From assembly GCF_002261265.1 (NCBI RefSeq), contig NZ_NEVK01000004.1:434001-498000 (forward strand): a stretch of 64,000 bases of DNA. The letters run 5' to 3'. This document shows positions 9,159-18,116 of the stretch, piece by piece; within the stretch, counting starts at the first letter, position 1; the number at the start of each line of letters is the position of its first letter. The stretch comes from Bordetella genomosp. 7 (GTDB lineage: Bacteria; Pseudomonadota; Gammaproteobacteria; Burkholderiales; Burkholderiaceae_B). Under the pieces are notes generated by a model. The model worked only from the letters and a program-made list of their open reading frames with translations. It was not told where the DNA came from and ran no database searches. Position numbers and translations under genes: made by a program.

Positions 9159-9181
9159 AACATGTATTTATTCTACATGTT
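9159..9181. promoter_or_regulatory. NsrR-like operator upstream of hmp
   Basis: The site has 8-bp arms AACATGTA (9159-9166) and TACATGTT (9174-9181) that are exact reverse complements around a 7-base AT-rich spacer. Total length is 23 bp, the length of the known 11-1-11 NsrR consensus, and the ATGTATTT half resembles it. It lies 30-52 bases before the hmp start. The gene product of nsrR sits in the controlled operon, which supports the assignment. Confidence 0.8.
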
Positions 9182-9269
9182 TAAGCGACCGCTCGCCGTG
9201 CCCGTTTGCGCAGCGCCCGCGCGCCCGGTTAAAACATGGGTTCAGCCGTATCCCATTAAAGGTATTTTC

Positions 9270-9731
9270 ATGAGCAGCAACTCGCTCAAGACCCGCTTGT
9301 CCGATGCCATCAAAGACGCCATGCGCGCGCGCGACTCGCAGCGCCTTGCTACCCTGAGGTTCCTGTCCGCCGCCATCAAGCAGAAAGAAGTCGACGACCG
9401 CCACGAACTGAGCGATGCCGACATCACGGCCGTCATCGAAAAACAGGTCAAGCAGCGACGCGAATCCATCACGGCATACGAAAAAGCCGGCCGCCTGGAA
9501 ACCGCCGCCCAGGAAACCGCCGAACTCGATGTGCTGCGCGAATTCCTGCCGCAGGCCGCCACCCCGGAAGAAATCGACGCGGCCATCAGCGCCGCGCTGG
9601 CAGCGGTGGCCGCGCAAGGCGTCAGCGGCGGCCCGGCCATGGGCAAGGTCATGGCCATCCTGAAACCCGCCCTTGCCGGCCGCGCCGACATGACGCTGGT
9701 ATCTCAGCAGGTCAAGCAGCGCCTGGTGTAG
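9270..9731 (+). CDS. GatB/YqeY-domain protein
   Basis: The 153-aa product belongs to the YqeY family, which resembles the tRNA-binding tail of the amidotransferase subunit GatB; its cellular role is not settled. The start MSSNSLKTRLSDAIKDAMRARDSQRLATLRFL and the segment VIEKQVKQRRESITAYEKAGR are diagnostic. An ATG at 9156 is open but would run through the NsrR-like dyad, so I use the ATG at 9270. YqeY genes usually lie near rpsU/dnaG; here the gene lies between hmp and dinB. Its last 20 bases overlap the dinB end in convergent orientation. Confidence 0.88.
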   Translation: MSSNSLKTRLSDAIKDAMRARDSQRLATLRFLSAAIKQKEVDDRHELSDADITAVIEKQVKQRRESITAYEKAGRLETAAQETAELDVLREFLPQAATPEEIDAAISAALAAVAAQGVSGGPAMGKVMAILKPALAGRADMTLVSQQVKQRLV

Positions 9732-10830
9732 TAGCGGGCGCAGGCGCCTCGTGGCCGAACAGGTCCAGCCGGGCCTGGCGGCCCGGCACGGCGCCCTCGT
9801 CGAAATTGCTCATCCCCACGCCGGCCAGCCTGTAGCGCGTGGCGGGCGGCAGATCCACCCGCGTGCACAACTGGCGCGCCGCCTCGGCCAGCATGGCCGC
9901 CGATTCCACGGGCCGCGCCAGCGTCAGCGTGCGCGTCAGGATGCGGAAGCGGTCTGTCTTGAGCTTGAGCACCACGGTGCGTCCGATAGCCCCCTTGCGC
10001 GTGCCCTGCTCCCATACCTTGGCCGCCAGGCGCGCAAGCGTTTCGTCCAGCGCGTCCAGCCGCAAATCGGTGGCAAAGGTGGTTTCCGCCGAAATCTGCT
10101 GCAACGGCGCATCCGGCTGCACCGGGCGCGTGTCCACGCCGCGCGACAGCTCGTGCAGCCGCAACCCATAGCGGCCGAAATGATGCTCCAGCTCTGCCGC
10201 GCTGAAACGCGCCAGGTCGCCCACCGTCTGCACGCCCAGCGCCGCCAGGCGCGACTGCATCACCTTGCCCACCCCGGGCACCTTGCGCACCGGCAAGGGC
10301 TGCAGAAACGCAAGCACCTGCGAGGGCTTGATGACGAACAGGCCATCGGGCTTGTTCCAATCGGACGCGATCTTGGCCAGGAACTTGTTGGGCGCCACCC
10401 CGGCCGAAGCGGTCAACTGCGTGGCCTGCCGGATTTCATGCCGGATCGCGCGCGCGACATCGGTGGCCGACGCCAGGCCCTGCTTGTTGGCGGTGACGTC
10501 CAGATACGCCTCGTCGAGCGACAATGGCTCGACCAGGTCGGTATGGCGCATGAAAATCTGCCGCACCTGGCGCGACACGTCGCGGTATCGGTTGAAATCG
10601 GGCGGCACATAAAGCGCCTGCGGGCACAGGCGCTGCGCGCGGGCCACCGACATCGCCGAATGCACGCCGTAGCGGCGCGCCTCGTAAGAAGCCGCACAGA
10701 CCACCGAGCGCGGCCCTTCCCAGGCCACCACTACCGGCAGCCCGCGCAGCGACGGGTTATCGCGCTGTTCGACAGACGCGTAGAACGCGTCCATGTCGAT
10801 GTGTACGATCTTGCGCATGGGCGAAGGCAT
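9712..10830 (-). CDS. dinB: DNA polymerase IV (Y-family)
   Basis: DinB is an error-prone lesion-bypass polymerase without proofreading. The 372-aa product has the catalytic motif IVHIDMDAFYASVEQ near the start and the second acidic motif LSLDEAYLDVT near residue 105. It also has the HhH region KVPGVGKVMQSRLAALGV and a C-terminal little-finger domain. The ATG at 10830 (MPSPMRK) and at 10818 (MRKIVHID) are both possible; no clear ribosome-binding site decides. I see no convincing LexA box upstream, unlike imuA. The C-terminus lacks an obvious QL.LF-type clamp motif apart from LDLFGH. It overlaps yqeY by 20 bases, tail to tail. Confidence 0.93.
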   Translation of the reverse strand: MPSPMRKIVHIDMDAFYASVEQRDNPSLRGLPVVVAWEGPRSVVCAASYEARRYGVHSAMSVARAQRLCPQALYVPPDFNRYRDVSRQVRQIFMRHTDLVEPLSLDEAYLDVTANKQGLASATDVARAIRHEIRQATQLTASAGVAPNKFLAKIASDWNKPDGLFVIKPSQVLAFLQPLPVRKVPGVGKVMQSRLAALGVQTVGDLARFSAAELEHHFGRYGLRLHELSRGVDTRPVQPDAPLQQISAETTFATDLRLDALDETLARLAAKVWEQGTRKGAIGRTVVLKLKTDRFRILTRTLTLARPVESAAMLAEAARQLCTRVDLPPATRYRLAGVGMSNFDEGAVPGRQARLDLFGHEAPAPATTPGAA

Positions 10831-10933
10831 GACAGGCAACTTGCAGTACGAAGGCCGCGGGCGCACCGGCGCAACGGCGAAAATCGGCATATTATGACGC
10901 GCTGTCAAGCACTACCTGGAAGCTGCCGTACCC

Positions 10934-11347
10934 ATGACCACGCCCGCGACGACCGACTATTTTGGCCTGACCATCCCGCTGATGAGCCTGCTGGGCCTGG
11001 TGCCCGAGCGCGTGGGGCCCGACCAGGCCCGCACCGTCCTGCCCTGGCGCGCCGACCTGACCAACAGCCGGGGCGACATCCATGGCGGCACCATGATGGC
11101 GGTGCTGGACTTCACGCTGAGCGCTGCGGCGCGGGGCGGCGAGCCCGGCCTGGGCATGGCCACGATAGACATGACCACCAGTTTCATGGCGCCCGGCACC
11201 ACCGATCTTGTCATTGAAGCGCGTTGCCTGCGGCGCGGCGCGTCGATCGCCTTTTGCGAGGGCGAAGTGCGCGGCGCCGACGGCGAACTGGTGGCCAAGG
11301 CCTCGGCCACTTTCAAGATCATCAGGCGCCGTCCGGGCGGCGATTGA
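10934..11347 (+). CDS. PaaI-type hotdog-fold thioesterase
   Basis: The 137-aa product belongs to the hotdog thioesterase family that hydrolyses acyl- or aryl-CoA thioesters in the cytoplasm. The signature [23 protein letters not shown] contains the HGG(x)xxxxxD element of PaaI/YbgC relatives. [22 protein letters not shown] forms the central strand pair. Length is normal. It diverges from dinB with a 103-base gap. The substrate cannot be told from sequence, and no CoA-pathway genes adjoin it. Confidence 0.82.
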   Translation: MTTPATTDYFGLTIPLMSLLGLVPERVGPDQARTVLPWRADLTNSRGDIHGGTMMAVLDFTLSAAARGGEPGLGMATIDMTTSFMAPGTTDLVIEARCLRRGASIAFCEGEVRGADGELVAKASATFKIIRRRPGGD

Positions 11348-11365
11348 ACGGCGCGCCGCAGGCGC

Positions 11366-11815
11366 CTAGCGCGGCTGCGGCAGGGGCGCGTTGTCCTGGG
11401 GACGCGGATCGCCCGGCATGTACGCCACACAAGACGGCAATCCGTAGATGATGGCTTCGCGCATGGCGCGCACGGCGTCCTCGTTCCAGATGCCGCGGCC
11501 CCACATGGCAATGTCCACCTTCGACTGGCGCTCGCCGGTGGCGGCGATCTGCACGCGGGTCACGTCATCGCCGGTGAAAGGCGCCTCGACGCGCACCAGT
11601 GCGGTTCGCGCGGTGTCATCGATCTGGCCGTGCACGGTGTACGCCCCGGTGCCCTGCAGGCAGCGCCGGGCCTGCGCCGTCGCGGCCTGGTACGCATCGC
11701 GATAACTGGATTGCACGGAAAGGCTGTCATGCAGCCCGCCGCCGCTGGAAAGACCGGTGGAGCAGCCCGCCAGCCCCAGCGCGGCCACGGCCGCCGCCAT
11801 TGCAACTCTGATCAT
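11366..11815 (-). CDS. small outer-membrane-type lipoprotein, function unknown
   Basis: The 149-aa product begins MIRVAMAAAVAALGLAGCSTG, a signal peptide with lipobox LAGC, so the mature protein is a lipoprotein with acylated Cys18. The residue after Cys is Ser, consistent with export to the outer membrane. The mature part has no domain that I recognise. It has two later cysteines (ARRCLQG and LPSCVAYMP) that could form a disulfide in the periplasm. The C-terminus is Pro/Gln-rich. The gene faces the thioesterase end to end and diverges from the S9 peptidase. Confidence 0.75.
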   Translation of the reverse strand: MIRVAMAAAVAALGLAGCSTGLSSGGGLHDSLSVQSSYRDAYQAATAQARRCLQGTGAYTVHGQIDDTARTALVRVEAPFTGDDVTRVQIAATGERQSKVDIAMWGRGIWNEDAVRAMREAIIYGLPSCVAYMPGDPRPQDNAPLPQPR

Positions 11816-11956
11816 GTCGACTCCCTGAAGTGGCTGCGATTATCCCGCAATCCGCGCGCCGCCGGCCAGCGGGCCGCCCGCGGCGGGTTCGACCACGCCG
11901 CGGCGCCTGTGGCATGATCGACAGATCGCGCCGGCCATCCGGCCCAGGAGACCGCC

Positions 11957-13828
11957 TTGCCCCATGCCTTGCCCCCGGCTGCCCAGCCGCCCCGCCAGTA
12001 CCCCCTGAAAGACTTCTTTCGCAACCCGGACCGCGGCTACTTCCGCCTGGCCGACGACGGCCGGATGCTGGGGTTCATGCAACCCGTCGCGGTGGACGGG
12101 CACCCTGCCCGCATGAACATCTTCGTCCAGCCGCTGCAGGACGGCCGCCCCACCGGCGAGCCGCGTCGCCTGACTGGCGAAACGGCGCGCGACGTCAGCG
12201 ACTTCTTCTGGAAGGGCAACGACACGGTGCTGTACCAGAAAGATTTCGGCGGCGACGAGAACTTCCACGTGCTGGCCGTCGATGCGCAAACCGGCTCGGT
12301 ACGCGACCTGACGCCGTATGAGGGCGTGCGGGCGGGCATCGAAGACGACCTGCCCGACGACCCTCGCCACGTGCTCATCAGTCACAACCAGCGCGATCCG
12401 CAGGTGTTTGACGTCTACCGGGTCGACGTGCAGACGGGGGCTGCGGTGCTGGTGGCGCAGAACCCGGGCAACGTGGTGGGCTGGCAAACCGACCACGCCG
12501 GCAGGGTGCGCGCCGCGCTTGCCAGCGATGGCCTGGACACGACGCTACTGTATCGCGACGATGAAGCCGAGCCGCTGCGCCCGCTGATCACGACCGATTA
12601 CCGCACCAGCGTCACGCCGCTGTTTTTCACCTTCGACGACCGGGGCTTTTATGCCTTGAGCAACCGCGGGCGGGACAAGCTTGCCCTGGTCATCATAGAC
12701 CCTGCGCGTCCCGACCAGGAAGAACTGGTATACGCCACGGACGAAGTCGACCTGGACGCGGCCATGTACTCGCGCAAGCGCCGCGTGCTGACCCTGGCCG
12801 CCTACCAGACCGACAAACCGCGCCGCCACTACTTCGACGACCAGACCCAGTCGCTGTACCGACAGCTCGAAAGCCTGCTGCCCGGCTACGACGTCGCCCT
12901 GCAAGGCTGGAACCGCGACGAAGACACCTATATCGTCGCGGCCTATAACGACCGCACACCGGGTTCACGCTACCTGTTCCGCGCAGGCACGGACGCGCTG
13001 CACAGGCTCGCCGAGATCAACCCCGCCATACCCGAGGCCGACATGTCGCCGGTGCGGCCCGTGCGTTACACCAGCCGCGACGGCCTGGAAATACACGGCT
13101 ACCTGACCCTGCCCGCCGGCCGCCCGGCGCGCGGCCTGCCCTGCATTGTCAACCCGCACGGCGGCCCCTGGGCGCGCGACGGATGGGGCTACAACCCCGA
13201 AGTACAATTCCTTGCCAATCGCGGCTTCTGCGTGCTGCAGATCAACTTCCGCGGCTCTACCGGCTATGGCCGCCGCTTCTGGGAAGCCGGCTTCGGGCAA
13301 TGGGGCCTGGCCATGCAGGACGACATCACCGACGGCGTGCACTGGCTCATCGGGCAAGGCATTGCCGATCCGGCGCGCATCGGCATCTATGGCGGCAGCT
13401 ACGGCGGGTATGCGGCGCTGGCCGGCGTGGCGTTCACGCCCGAGGTGTACGCCGCGGCGGTCGACTATGTCGGCGTGTCCAATCTGTTCACCTTCATGAA
13501 CACCATTCCGCCGTACTGGAAACCGCTGCTGGCCAAGATGTACGACATGGTGGGCCATCCCGAGCGCGATCGCGAACGCCTGGCGGCCACGTCTCCCGCG
13601 TTGCACGTCGAGCGCATCCGCGCGCCGCTGCTGATCGCCCAGGGGGCCCAGGACCCGCGCGTCAACAAGGCCGAAAGCGACCAGGTGGTCCAGGCATTGC
13701 GGTCGCGCGGCGTCGAGGTCCAGTATCTGGTCAAAGACAACGAAGGGCACGGATTTCACAATGACGAAAACAAGTTCGAGTTCTACGCCGCCATGGAGGC
13801 GTTTTTTGTAGAACACCTGCAACCATAA
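11957..13828 (+). CDS. S9-family prolyl-oligopeptidase-type serine peptidase
   Basis: The 623-aa product has an N-terminal seven-bladed propeller (about residues 20-370) and a C-terminal alpha/beta-hydrolase peptidase domain. The nucleophile lies in YGGSYGGYAALAG near residue 480, the acid in QGAQDPRVNKAESD near 565 and the histidine in NEGHGFHNDENKFEFY near 597. Such enzymes cleave short peptides, often acyl-peptides or after proline. No signal peptide is seen, so a cytoplasmic location is likely. The start is TTG at 11957, six bases after GGAG; no ATG fits better. It follows the divergent lipoprotein gene. Confidence 0.88.
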   Translation: MPHALPPAAQPPRQYPLKDFFRNPDRGYFRLADDGRMLGFMQPVAVDGHPARMNIFVQPLQDGRPTGEPRRLTGETARDVSDFFWKGNDTVLYQKDFGGDENFHVLAVDAQTGSVRDLTPYEGVRAGIEDDLPDDPRHVLISHNQRDPQVFDVYRVDVQTGAAVLVAQNPGNVVGWQTDHAGRVRAALASDGLDTTLLYRDDEAEPLRPLITTDYRTSVTPLFFTFDDRGFYALSNRGRDKLALVIIDPARPDQEELVYATDEVDLDAAMYSRKRRVLTLAAYQTDKPRRHYFDDQTQSLYRQLESLLPGYDVALQGWNRDEDTYIVAAYNDRTPGSRYLFRAGTDALHRLAEINPAIPEADMSPVRPVRYTSRDGLEIHGYLTLPAGRPARGLPCIVNPHGGPWARDGWGYNPEVQFLANRGFCVLQINFRGSTGYGRRFWEAGFGQWGLAMQDDITDGVHWLIGQGIADPARIGIYGGSYGGYAALAGVAFTPEVYAAAVDYVGVSNLFTFMNTIPPYWKPLLAKMYDMVGHPERDRERLAATSPALHVERIRAPLLIAQGAQDPRVNKAESDQVVQALRSRGVEVQYLVKDNEGHGFHNDENKFEFYAAMEAFFVEHLQP

Positions 13829-13940
13829 TGCACAACCTGGGCGGCGCGGCCGGCATGGCCACGCCGCTCTGCCATCTTTAGTTACGAAACCTAATGGGCC
13901 CTTGATGGGTCTATCCGGTTCTGGCCTAGAATCGGCAGCA

Positions 13941-16568
13941 ATGAATACCCCTGAAAATCGTCCTTCCTCCCCCCGCCGGGGCTTGAAAAAGTTCACGCAT
14001 CGACGCTTCCTGGCCAAGGCCGCCGTGGCTGTCGCCGGGCTGGGGCTATGCGGCGCGCTGCTGCTGGGCCTGGCTATCGGGCTTACCTGGCCCAACCTGC
14101 CCGCGCTGCATGCCATGACCGACTACCGGCCCAGCGTGCCGCTGCGCATCTACACGGCCGACGGCGTGCTCATCGGCGAATTCGGCGAAGAACACCGCAA
14201 CGTGGTGCGCTTCGAAGAAATCCCGCTCGTCATGAAGCAGGCCATCCTGGCCGCCGAAGACGACGACTTCTACGAGCACCGCGGCATCGACTGGATGGGC
14301 ATGCTGCGCGCGGGCCTGGCCAACGTGGTCAGCATGTCCAAGTCGCAGGGCGCCAGCACCATCACCATGCAGGTGGCGCGCAACTTCTACCTGTCGTCCG
14401 AAAAAACCTACCTGCGCAAGTTCTACGAACTGCTGCTGACCTTCAAGATCGAATCCGAGCTCACCAAGGACCAGATCCTTGAGCTCTATATGAACCAGAT
14501 CTACCTGGGCCACCGGGCGTATGGGTTTGCCGCGGCCTCGCGCACCTATTTCGGCAAGCCGCTGTCCGAGGTCACCGCCGCCGAGGCCGCGCTGCTGGCG
14601 GGCGTTCCCAAGGCGCCGTCGCGCTCGAACCCCATCACCAACCTCGAACGCGCCAAGATCCGCCAGCACTACGTGCTGGGCCGCATGCAGGCGCTGGGAT
14701 ACCTGACGCCCGAACAGACGCAGGCCGCGCTTGCGCAACCGCTGCTGATACGCGGCAGCGAGGGCGCGCAGGCCAACGGCTTCACGGTGCATGGCGAGTA
14801 CCCGGCCGAACTGGTGCGCCAGATCATGTATGGCATGTTCCAGGATGAAACCTACACGCTGGGCCTGGATGTCTACACCACCATCGACTCGAAAGCCCAG
14901 CAGGCTGCCTACGAAGCGGTGCGTGCCGGCGTGCTGGACTACACCCGGCGCGCGCCCTACCCGGGCCCCGAAGACCAGATCGACCTGCCCGACGGCATCG
15001 AACAAGACCGCCAGGCATTCGAAGAAATCCTCGACAGCGTACAGGAAGACACCCCCGACAGCGGCGACCTGCTGGCCGGCGTGGTGCTGTCGGCCAGCCC
15101 CACTGAAGTCACCGTCGCGCGCAGCGCCACCGAGATCGTCACGATTTCCGACAAGAAAGCCCTGGCGGTCGTTGCCCGGGCGCTCAACCCCAAGGCCGAC
15201 GCCGACCGGCAGATCCGCCGCGGCTCCGTCGTCTATGTCCGCCGTCAGGGCGACACTTGGGAAATCATCAACATGCCGGCCCTGCAGGCCGCGCTGGTGT
15301 CGATGTCGCCGCAAGACGGCGCCATACGCGCCATGGTCGGCGGCTTCGACTTCTACCGCGGCTCGTTCAACCGCGCCACCCAGGCGTTCCGGCAGCCCGG
15401 CTCCACCATCAAGCCCTTTGTCTACGCGGCGGCGCTCGAGCGCGGCATGACCCCGGCCACCCAGGTATCCGACATGCCATTCGAGCTCACTGTCGAACAG
15501 ACCGGCTCGCGGCCCTGGACGCCCAAGAACGACGGCAACCGCTACGAACCCATGCAGACCCTGCGCGAAGGGCTGTACCGGTCGAAGAACATGGTGTCGA
15601 TACGCATTCTGCAGGCCATCACGCCGGAATACGCGCAGGACTACCTGACCCGCTTCGGCTTCCAGAAAGAGCGCTGGCCGGCCGTGCTGCCGCTGGCCCT
15701 GGGCGCCGGCGGCGCCACGCCGCTGCAGATGGCAAGCGCCTACAGCATATTCGCCAACGGCGGGTACCGCGTGCCCCCCTACCTGATCGACCGCGTCACC
15801 GACCGAGCCGGCAAGGTGCTGATGCAGGCGCAGCCGGTGGCCGCCGGCGACGAGGCAGCCCGGGCCATCGATCCCCGCACCGCATGGATCATGGACGACA
15901 TGCTGCGCGATGTCGCATCCATCGGCACGGGCGCCCGGGCCAAGCGCACGCTCAAGCGTTCCGACCTGGGCGGCAAGACCGGCACCACCAATGACGCGGT
16001 GGATGTCTGGTTCAGCGGCTATACGCCCACGCTCAGCACCACCGTGTGGATGGGTTTCGACCAGCCGCGGTCGCTGGGCAGCAACGCATTCGGCAGCGGC
16101 CTGGCCCTGTCCACCTGGCTCGACTACACGAAACCGGTACTGCAAGATGTGCCCGAGCAGCCGCAGCGCCCCCTGCCGGGCGGCCTTATCGTGCACAACG
16201 GCGAATACTACTTTTCCGAGTTCCCGCCCGGGCAGGCAGTGGCGGCGCTGGACCTGTCCACGGGCGATGAGCTCACGGATTTCCTGAACAACATGCGCCC
16301 GGCCGACAATGCGCCCACACAGGTGCGGCCACTCAACCCGGCGCCGCCCGCCGGCCCGTCGCCTGGTCCGGCTTCCATTCCGGTGCCGGCGCCGCCGCCC
16401 GCCTACACCCCCCAGGTGGGCCAGGCGGACGCTCCGGCCATGCCCGCCGCGGCACCGCCGCGCAGCGGCCCCGCGCCCATCGTGACCATCCCCGTTCCTT
16501 CCGCCACGGGCCCGGCCAGCGCGCGGCCCATCCAGTCGCCAGGGTCGGTCGAATTGCGTCCGCTTTGA
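13941..16568 (+). CDS. mrcA: penicillin-binding protein 1A, bifunctional transglycosylase/transpeptidase
   Basis: This inner-membrane enzyme polymerises and cross-links peptidoglycan. The 875-aa protein has a basic N-terminus, one membrane segment (AAVAVAGLGLCGALLLGLAIGLTW is its core) and a GT51 domain with EDDDFYEHRGIDW, GASTITMQVARNFYL and TKDQILELYMNQIYLGHRA. A transpeptidase domain follows with GSTIKPF (active Ser), SKNMVS and KTGTT. An OB-like insert lies between them, as in PBP1A. The last 90 residues are rich in proline and alanine. I chose the ATG at 13941, since upstream in-frame codons give an atypical start. Confidence 0.93.
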   Translation: MNTPENRPSSPRRGLKKFTHRRFLAKAAVAVAGLGLCGALLLGLAIGLTWPNLPALHAMTDYRPSVPLRIYTADGVLIGEFGEEHRNVVRFEEIPLVMKQAILAAEDDDFYEHRGIDWMGMLRAGLANVVSMSKSQGASTITMQVARNFYLSSEKTYLRKFYELLLTFKIESELTKDQILELYMNQIYLGHRAYGFAAASRTYFGKPLSEVTAAEAALLAGVPKAPSRSNPITNLERAKIRQHYVLGRMQALGYLTPEQTQAALAQPLLIRGSEGAQANGFTVHGEYPAELVRQIMYGMFQDETYTLGLDVYTTIDSKAQQAAYEAVRAGVLDYTRRAPYPGPEDQIDLPDGIEQDRQAFEEILDSVQEDTPDSGDLLAGVVLSASPTEVTVARSATEIVTISDKKALAVVARALNPKADADRQIRRGSVVYVRRQGDTWEIINMPALQAALVSMSPQDGAIRAMVGGFDFYRGSFNRATQAFRQPGSTIKPFVYAAALERGMTPATQVSDMPFELTVEQTGSRPWTPKNDGNRYEPMQTLREGLYRSKNMVSIRILQAITPEYAQDYLTRFGFQKERWPAVLPLALGAGGATPLQMASAYSIFANGGYRVPPYLIDRVTDRAGKVLMQAQPVAAGDEAARAIDPRTAWIMDDMLRDVASIGTGARAKRTLKRSDLGGKTGTTNDAVDVWFSGYTPTLSTTVWMGFDQPRSLGSNAFGSGLALSTWLDYTKPVLQDVPEQPQRPLPGGLIVHNGEYYFSEFPPGQAVAALDLSTGDELTDFLNNMRPADNAPTQVRPLNPAPPAGPSPGPASIPVPAPPPAYTPQVGQADAPAMPAAAPPRSGPAPIVTIPVPSATGPASARPIQSPGSVELRPL

Positions 16569-16643
16569 GTTCGGCGGCCGGGCGCCCGCGGCCCGGCCTG
16601 GCGCGGCCCGGCCCAGAGCGGCCCGGCCCAGCGCCCTTGCCCG

Positions 16644-16668
16644 GCACGTGCACGCACGTGCTTTTTTT
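16644..16668 (+). terminator. Rho-independent terminator after mrcA
   Basis: A 7-bp stem GCACGTG/CACGTGC with a 4-base loop is followed directly by seven T residues. It lies 76 bases after the mrcA stop. The preceding 16570-16640 stretch holds repeated GGCCCGGCC-like units that can also fold. Confidence 0.85.
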
Positions 16669-16701
16669 GTCTGCAGCGGCGTTTTAATGACGCACTAATG
16701 A

Positions 16702-16720
16702 TGAGAATAGATATTGTTCA
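16702..16720. promoter_or_regulatory. possible Fur-type box upstream of the PepSY gene
   Basis: The AT-rich site reads TGAGAATAGATATTGTTCA, an imperfect dyad that resembles part of the Fur consensus. It lies about 45 bases before the PepSY membrane-protein gene, whose family often takes part in iron or siderophore reduction. The match is partial, so this is a weak candidate. Confidence 0.35.
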
Positions 16721-16762
16721 TGATATCGTTCAGGTTTCTTCACGCTCACGGACGCGCGCTCC

Positions 16763-17935
16763 ATGACCACCGCGACCACCGTCAAGGCCTGGTACCTGAT
16801 ACACAAATGGACCAGCCTGGTCTGTACCCTATTTCTGCTGGTCATCTGCCTGACCGGCCTGCCGCTGATCTTCCACCACGAAATCGAGCACCTGTTCGAT
16901 GAGGGCAAGCCGGTGGCCGAGCTGCCGGCAGACGCGCCACGCGCCAGCCTGGACCGCATCGTGGCGCAGGCCAGGGCGCTCTACCCGGACGAATACGTGG
17001 ACTACGTCTATATCGACGACCACGAACCCCAGGCGTATGTGGGCATGGTGCCCGAACTGGGCAAGGCCGTCGAAAAAGGCCACGCCGTGCGCGTGGACCT
17101 GCGCACCACCGACGTGCTGCACGATGGCCCGCCTTATGCCGAAGACCGCTTTTCATTCATGGGCATCATGCTGGCGCTGCACGTCGACCTGTTCGCGGGG
17201 CTGGCCGGGGAACTGTTCCTGGGGTTCATGGGGTTGCTGTTCGTCGTGGCCATCGTATCGGGCGTGGTGCTGTATGGCCCGTTCATGAAAAAGCTGGAAT
17301 TCGGCACCGTGCGCGCCGCACGTTCCACCCGCCTGAAATGGCTGGACCTGCATAACCTGCTGGGCATCGTCACCCTGGTCTGGGCATTCGTGGTCGGCCT
17401 CACTGGCGTCATCAACGAGCTTTCCACGCCGCTGTTCCGCCTGTGGCAATCCACCGAACTGCCCCGCATCCTGGCGCCGTACCAGGGCCGCCCCGTGCCC
17501 ACGGCGCTGGCATCGGTGCAACAGGCCGCCGACACCGCCATGAAGGCCCTGCCCGACCGCGAAGTCTCGTTCATTGCGTATCCCGGCAACGCCTTCGGCA
17601 GCCCTCACCATTACATCGTCTGGCTGCGCGGCAATACGCCGCTGACTTCCAAGCTGAACAGTCCGGTGCTGGTTGACGGCGTCACCGGCGAACTCAGCGC
17701 GGTGGCCCGCATGCCCTGGTACCTGACTGCCCTGGAAATCTCGCGCCCGCTGCACTTCGGCGACTACGGCGGCATGCCCCTGAAGATTCTGTGGACGCTG
17801 CTCGACCTGGTCACCATCGTGGTGCTGGGCAGCGGCCTGTACCTGTGGGTTGCACGCCGCAGGGCCACCGACGCCCGCGTCGCCGAGCTCGTGCGGCGCC
17901 ACCGGCAGGCGACGCCGCAACGGAGCCCCGCATGA
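16763..17935 (+). CDS. PepSY-associated transmembrane protein (PiuB/siderophore-reductase type)
   Basis: The 390-aa inner-membrane protein has four clear membrane segments. They lie near residues 12-35 (HKWTSLVCTLFLLVICLTG), 130-165 (LFLGFMGLLFVVAIVSGVVLYG), 190-210 (LLGIVTLVWAFVVGLTGVI) and 345-370. A soluble periplasmic part lies between the first two. Paired histidines in or near the helices (IHKW, FHHE, LHVD, DLHN) fit the PepSY_TM family, in which they may bind haem. Several members reduce ferric siderophores. Its stop overlaps the start of the next small membrane gene (ATGA), so the two are coupled. The possible Fur box upstream fits an iron role, but the substrate is inferred. Confidence 0.8.
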   Translation: MTTATTVKAWYLIHKWTSLVCTLFLLVICLTGLPLIFHHEIEHLFDEGKPVAELPADAPRASLDRIVAQARALYPDEYVDYVYIDDHEPQAYVGMVPELGKAVEKGHAVRVDLRTTDVLHDGPPYAEDRFSFMGIMLALHVDLFAGLAGELFLGFMGLLFVVAIVSGVVLYGPFMKKLEFGTVRAARSTRLKWLDLHNLLGIVTLVWAFVVGLTGVINELSTPLFRLWQSTELPRILAPYQGRPVPTALASVQQAADTAMKALPDREVSFIAYPGNAFGSPHHYIVWLRGNTPLTSKLNSPVLVDGVTGELSAVARMPWYLTALEISRPLHFGDYGGMPLKILWTLLDLVTIVVLGSGLYLWVARRRATDARVAELVRRHRQATPQRSPA

Positions 17936-18114
17936 CCCCGCGCCGGCGTTTCTGGTTCATCTGGGGCGTGCCCATCGCATTGGGCGTGCTCAGCGTATTC
18001 GGCCTGCTGGCGGCGCTGCTGGGCACCGGCGCATGGCATTGGGCTTCTTGGGTGTCGCTGAGCATTCTGCTGCTCGTCATTGCCCGCTACTGGTGGTTTC
18101 CGTCGCCGCGCTGA
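17932..18114 (+). CDS. 60-aa two-helix membrane protein coupled to the PepSY protein
   Basis: This short gene overlaps the PepSY gene by four bases (ATGA). The product starts MTPRRRFWFIWGVPIALGVL and has two hydrophobic helices, about residues 8-30 and 38-53, with an arginine-rich N-terminus and a final RYWWFPSPR. Similar small membrane proteins often follow PepSY_TM genes, so a helper or assembly role is plausible but unproven. It ends two bases before the convergent aldo/keto reductase stop. I do not recognise a named family. Confidence 0.75.
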   Translation: MTPRRRFWFIWGVPIALGVLSVFGLLAALLGTGAWHWASWVSLSILLLVIARYWWFPSPR

Positions 18115-18116
18115 GC

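Noticed and set aside
10831-10933. LexA box upstream of dinB
   Set aside because: The nearest CTGT sequence has no matching ACAG half at the right spacing.
14046-16196. 716-codon open frame antisense to mrcA
   Set aside because: It mirrors the PBP1A gene, whose GT51 and transpeptidase motifs are intact.
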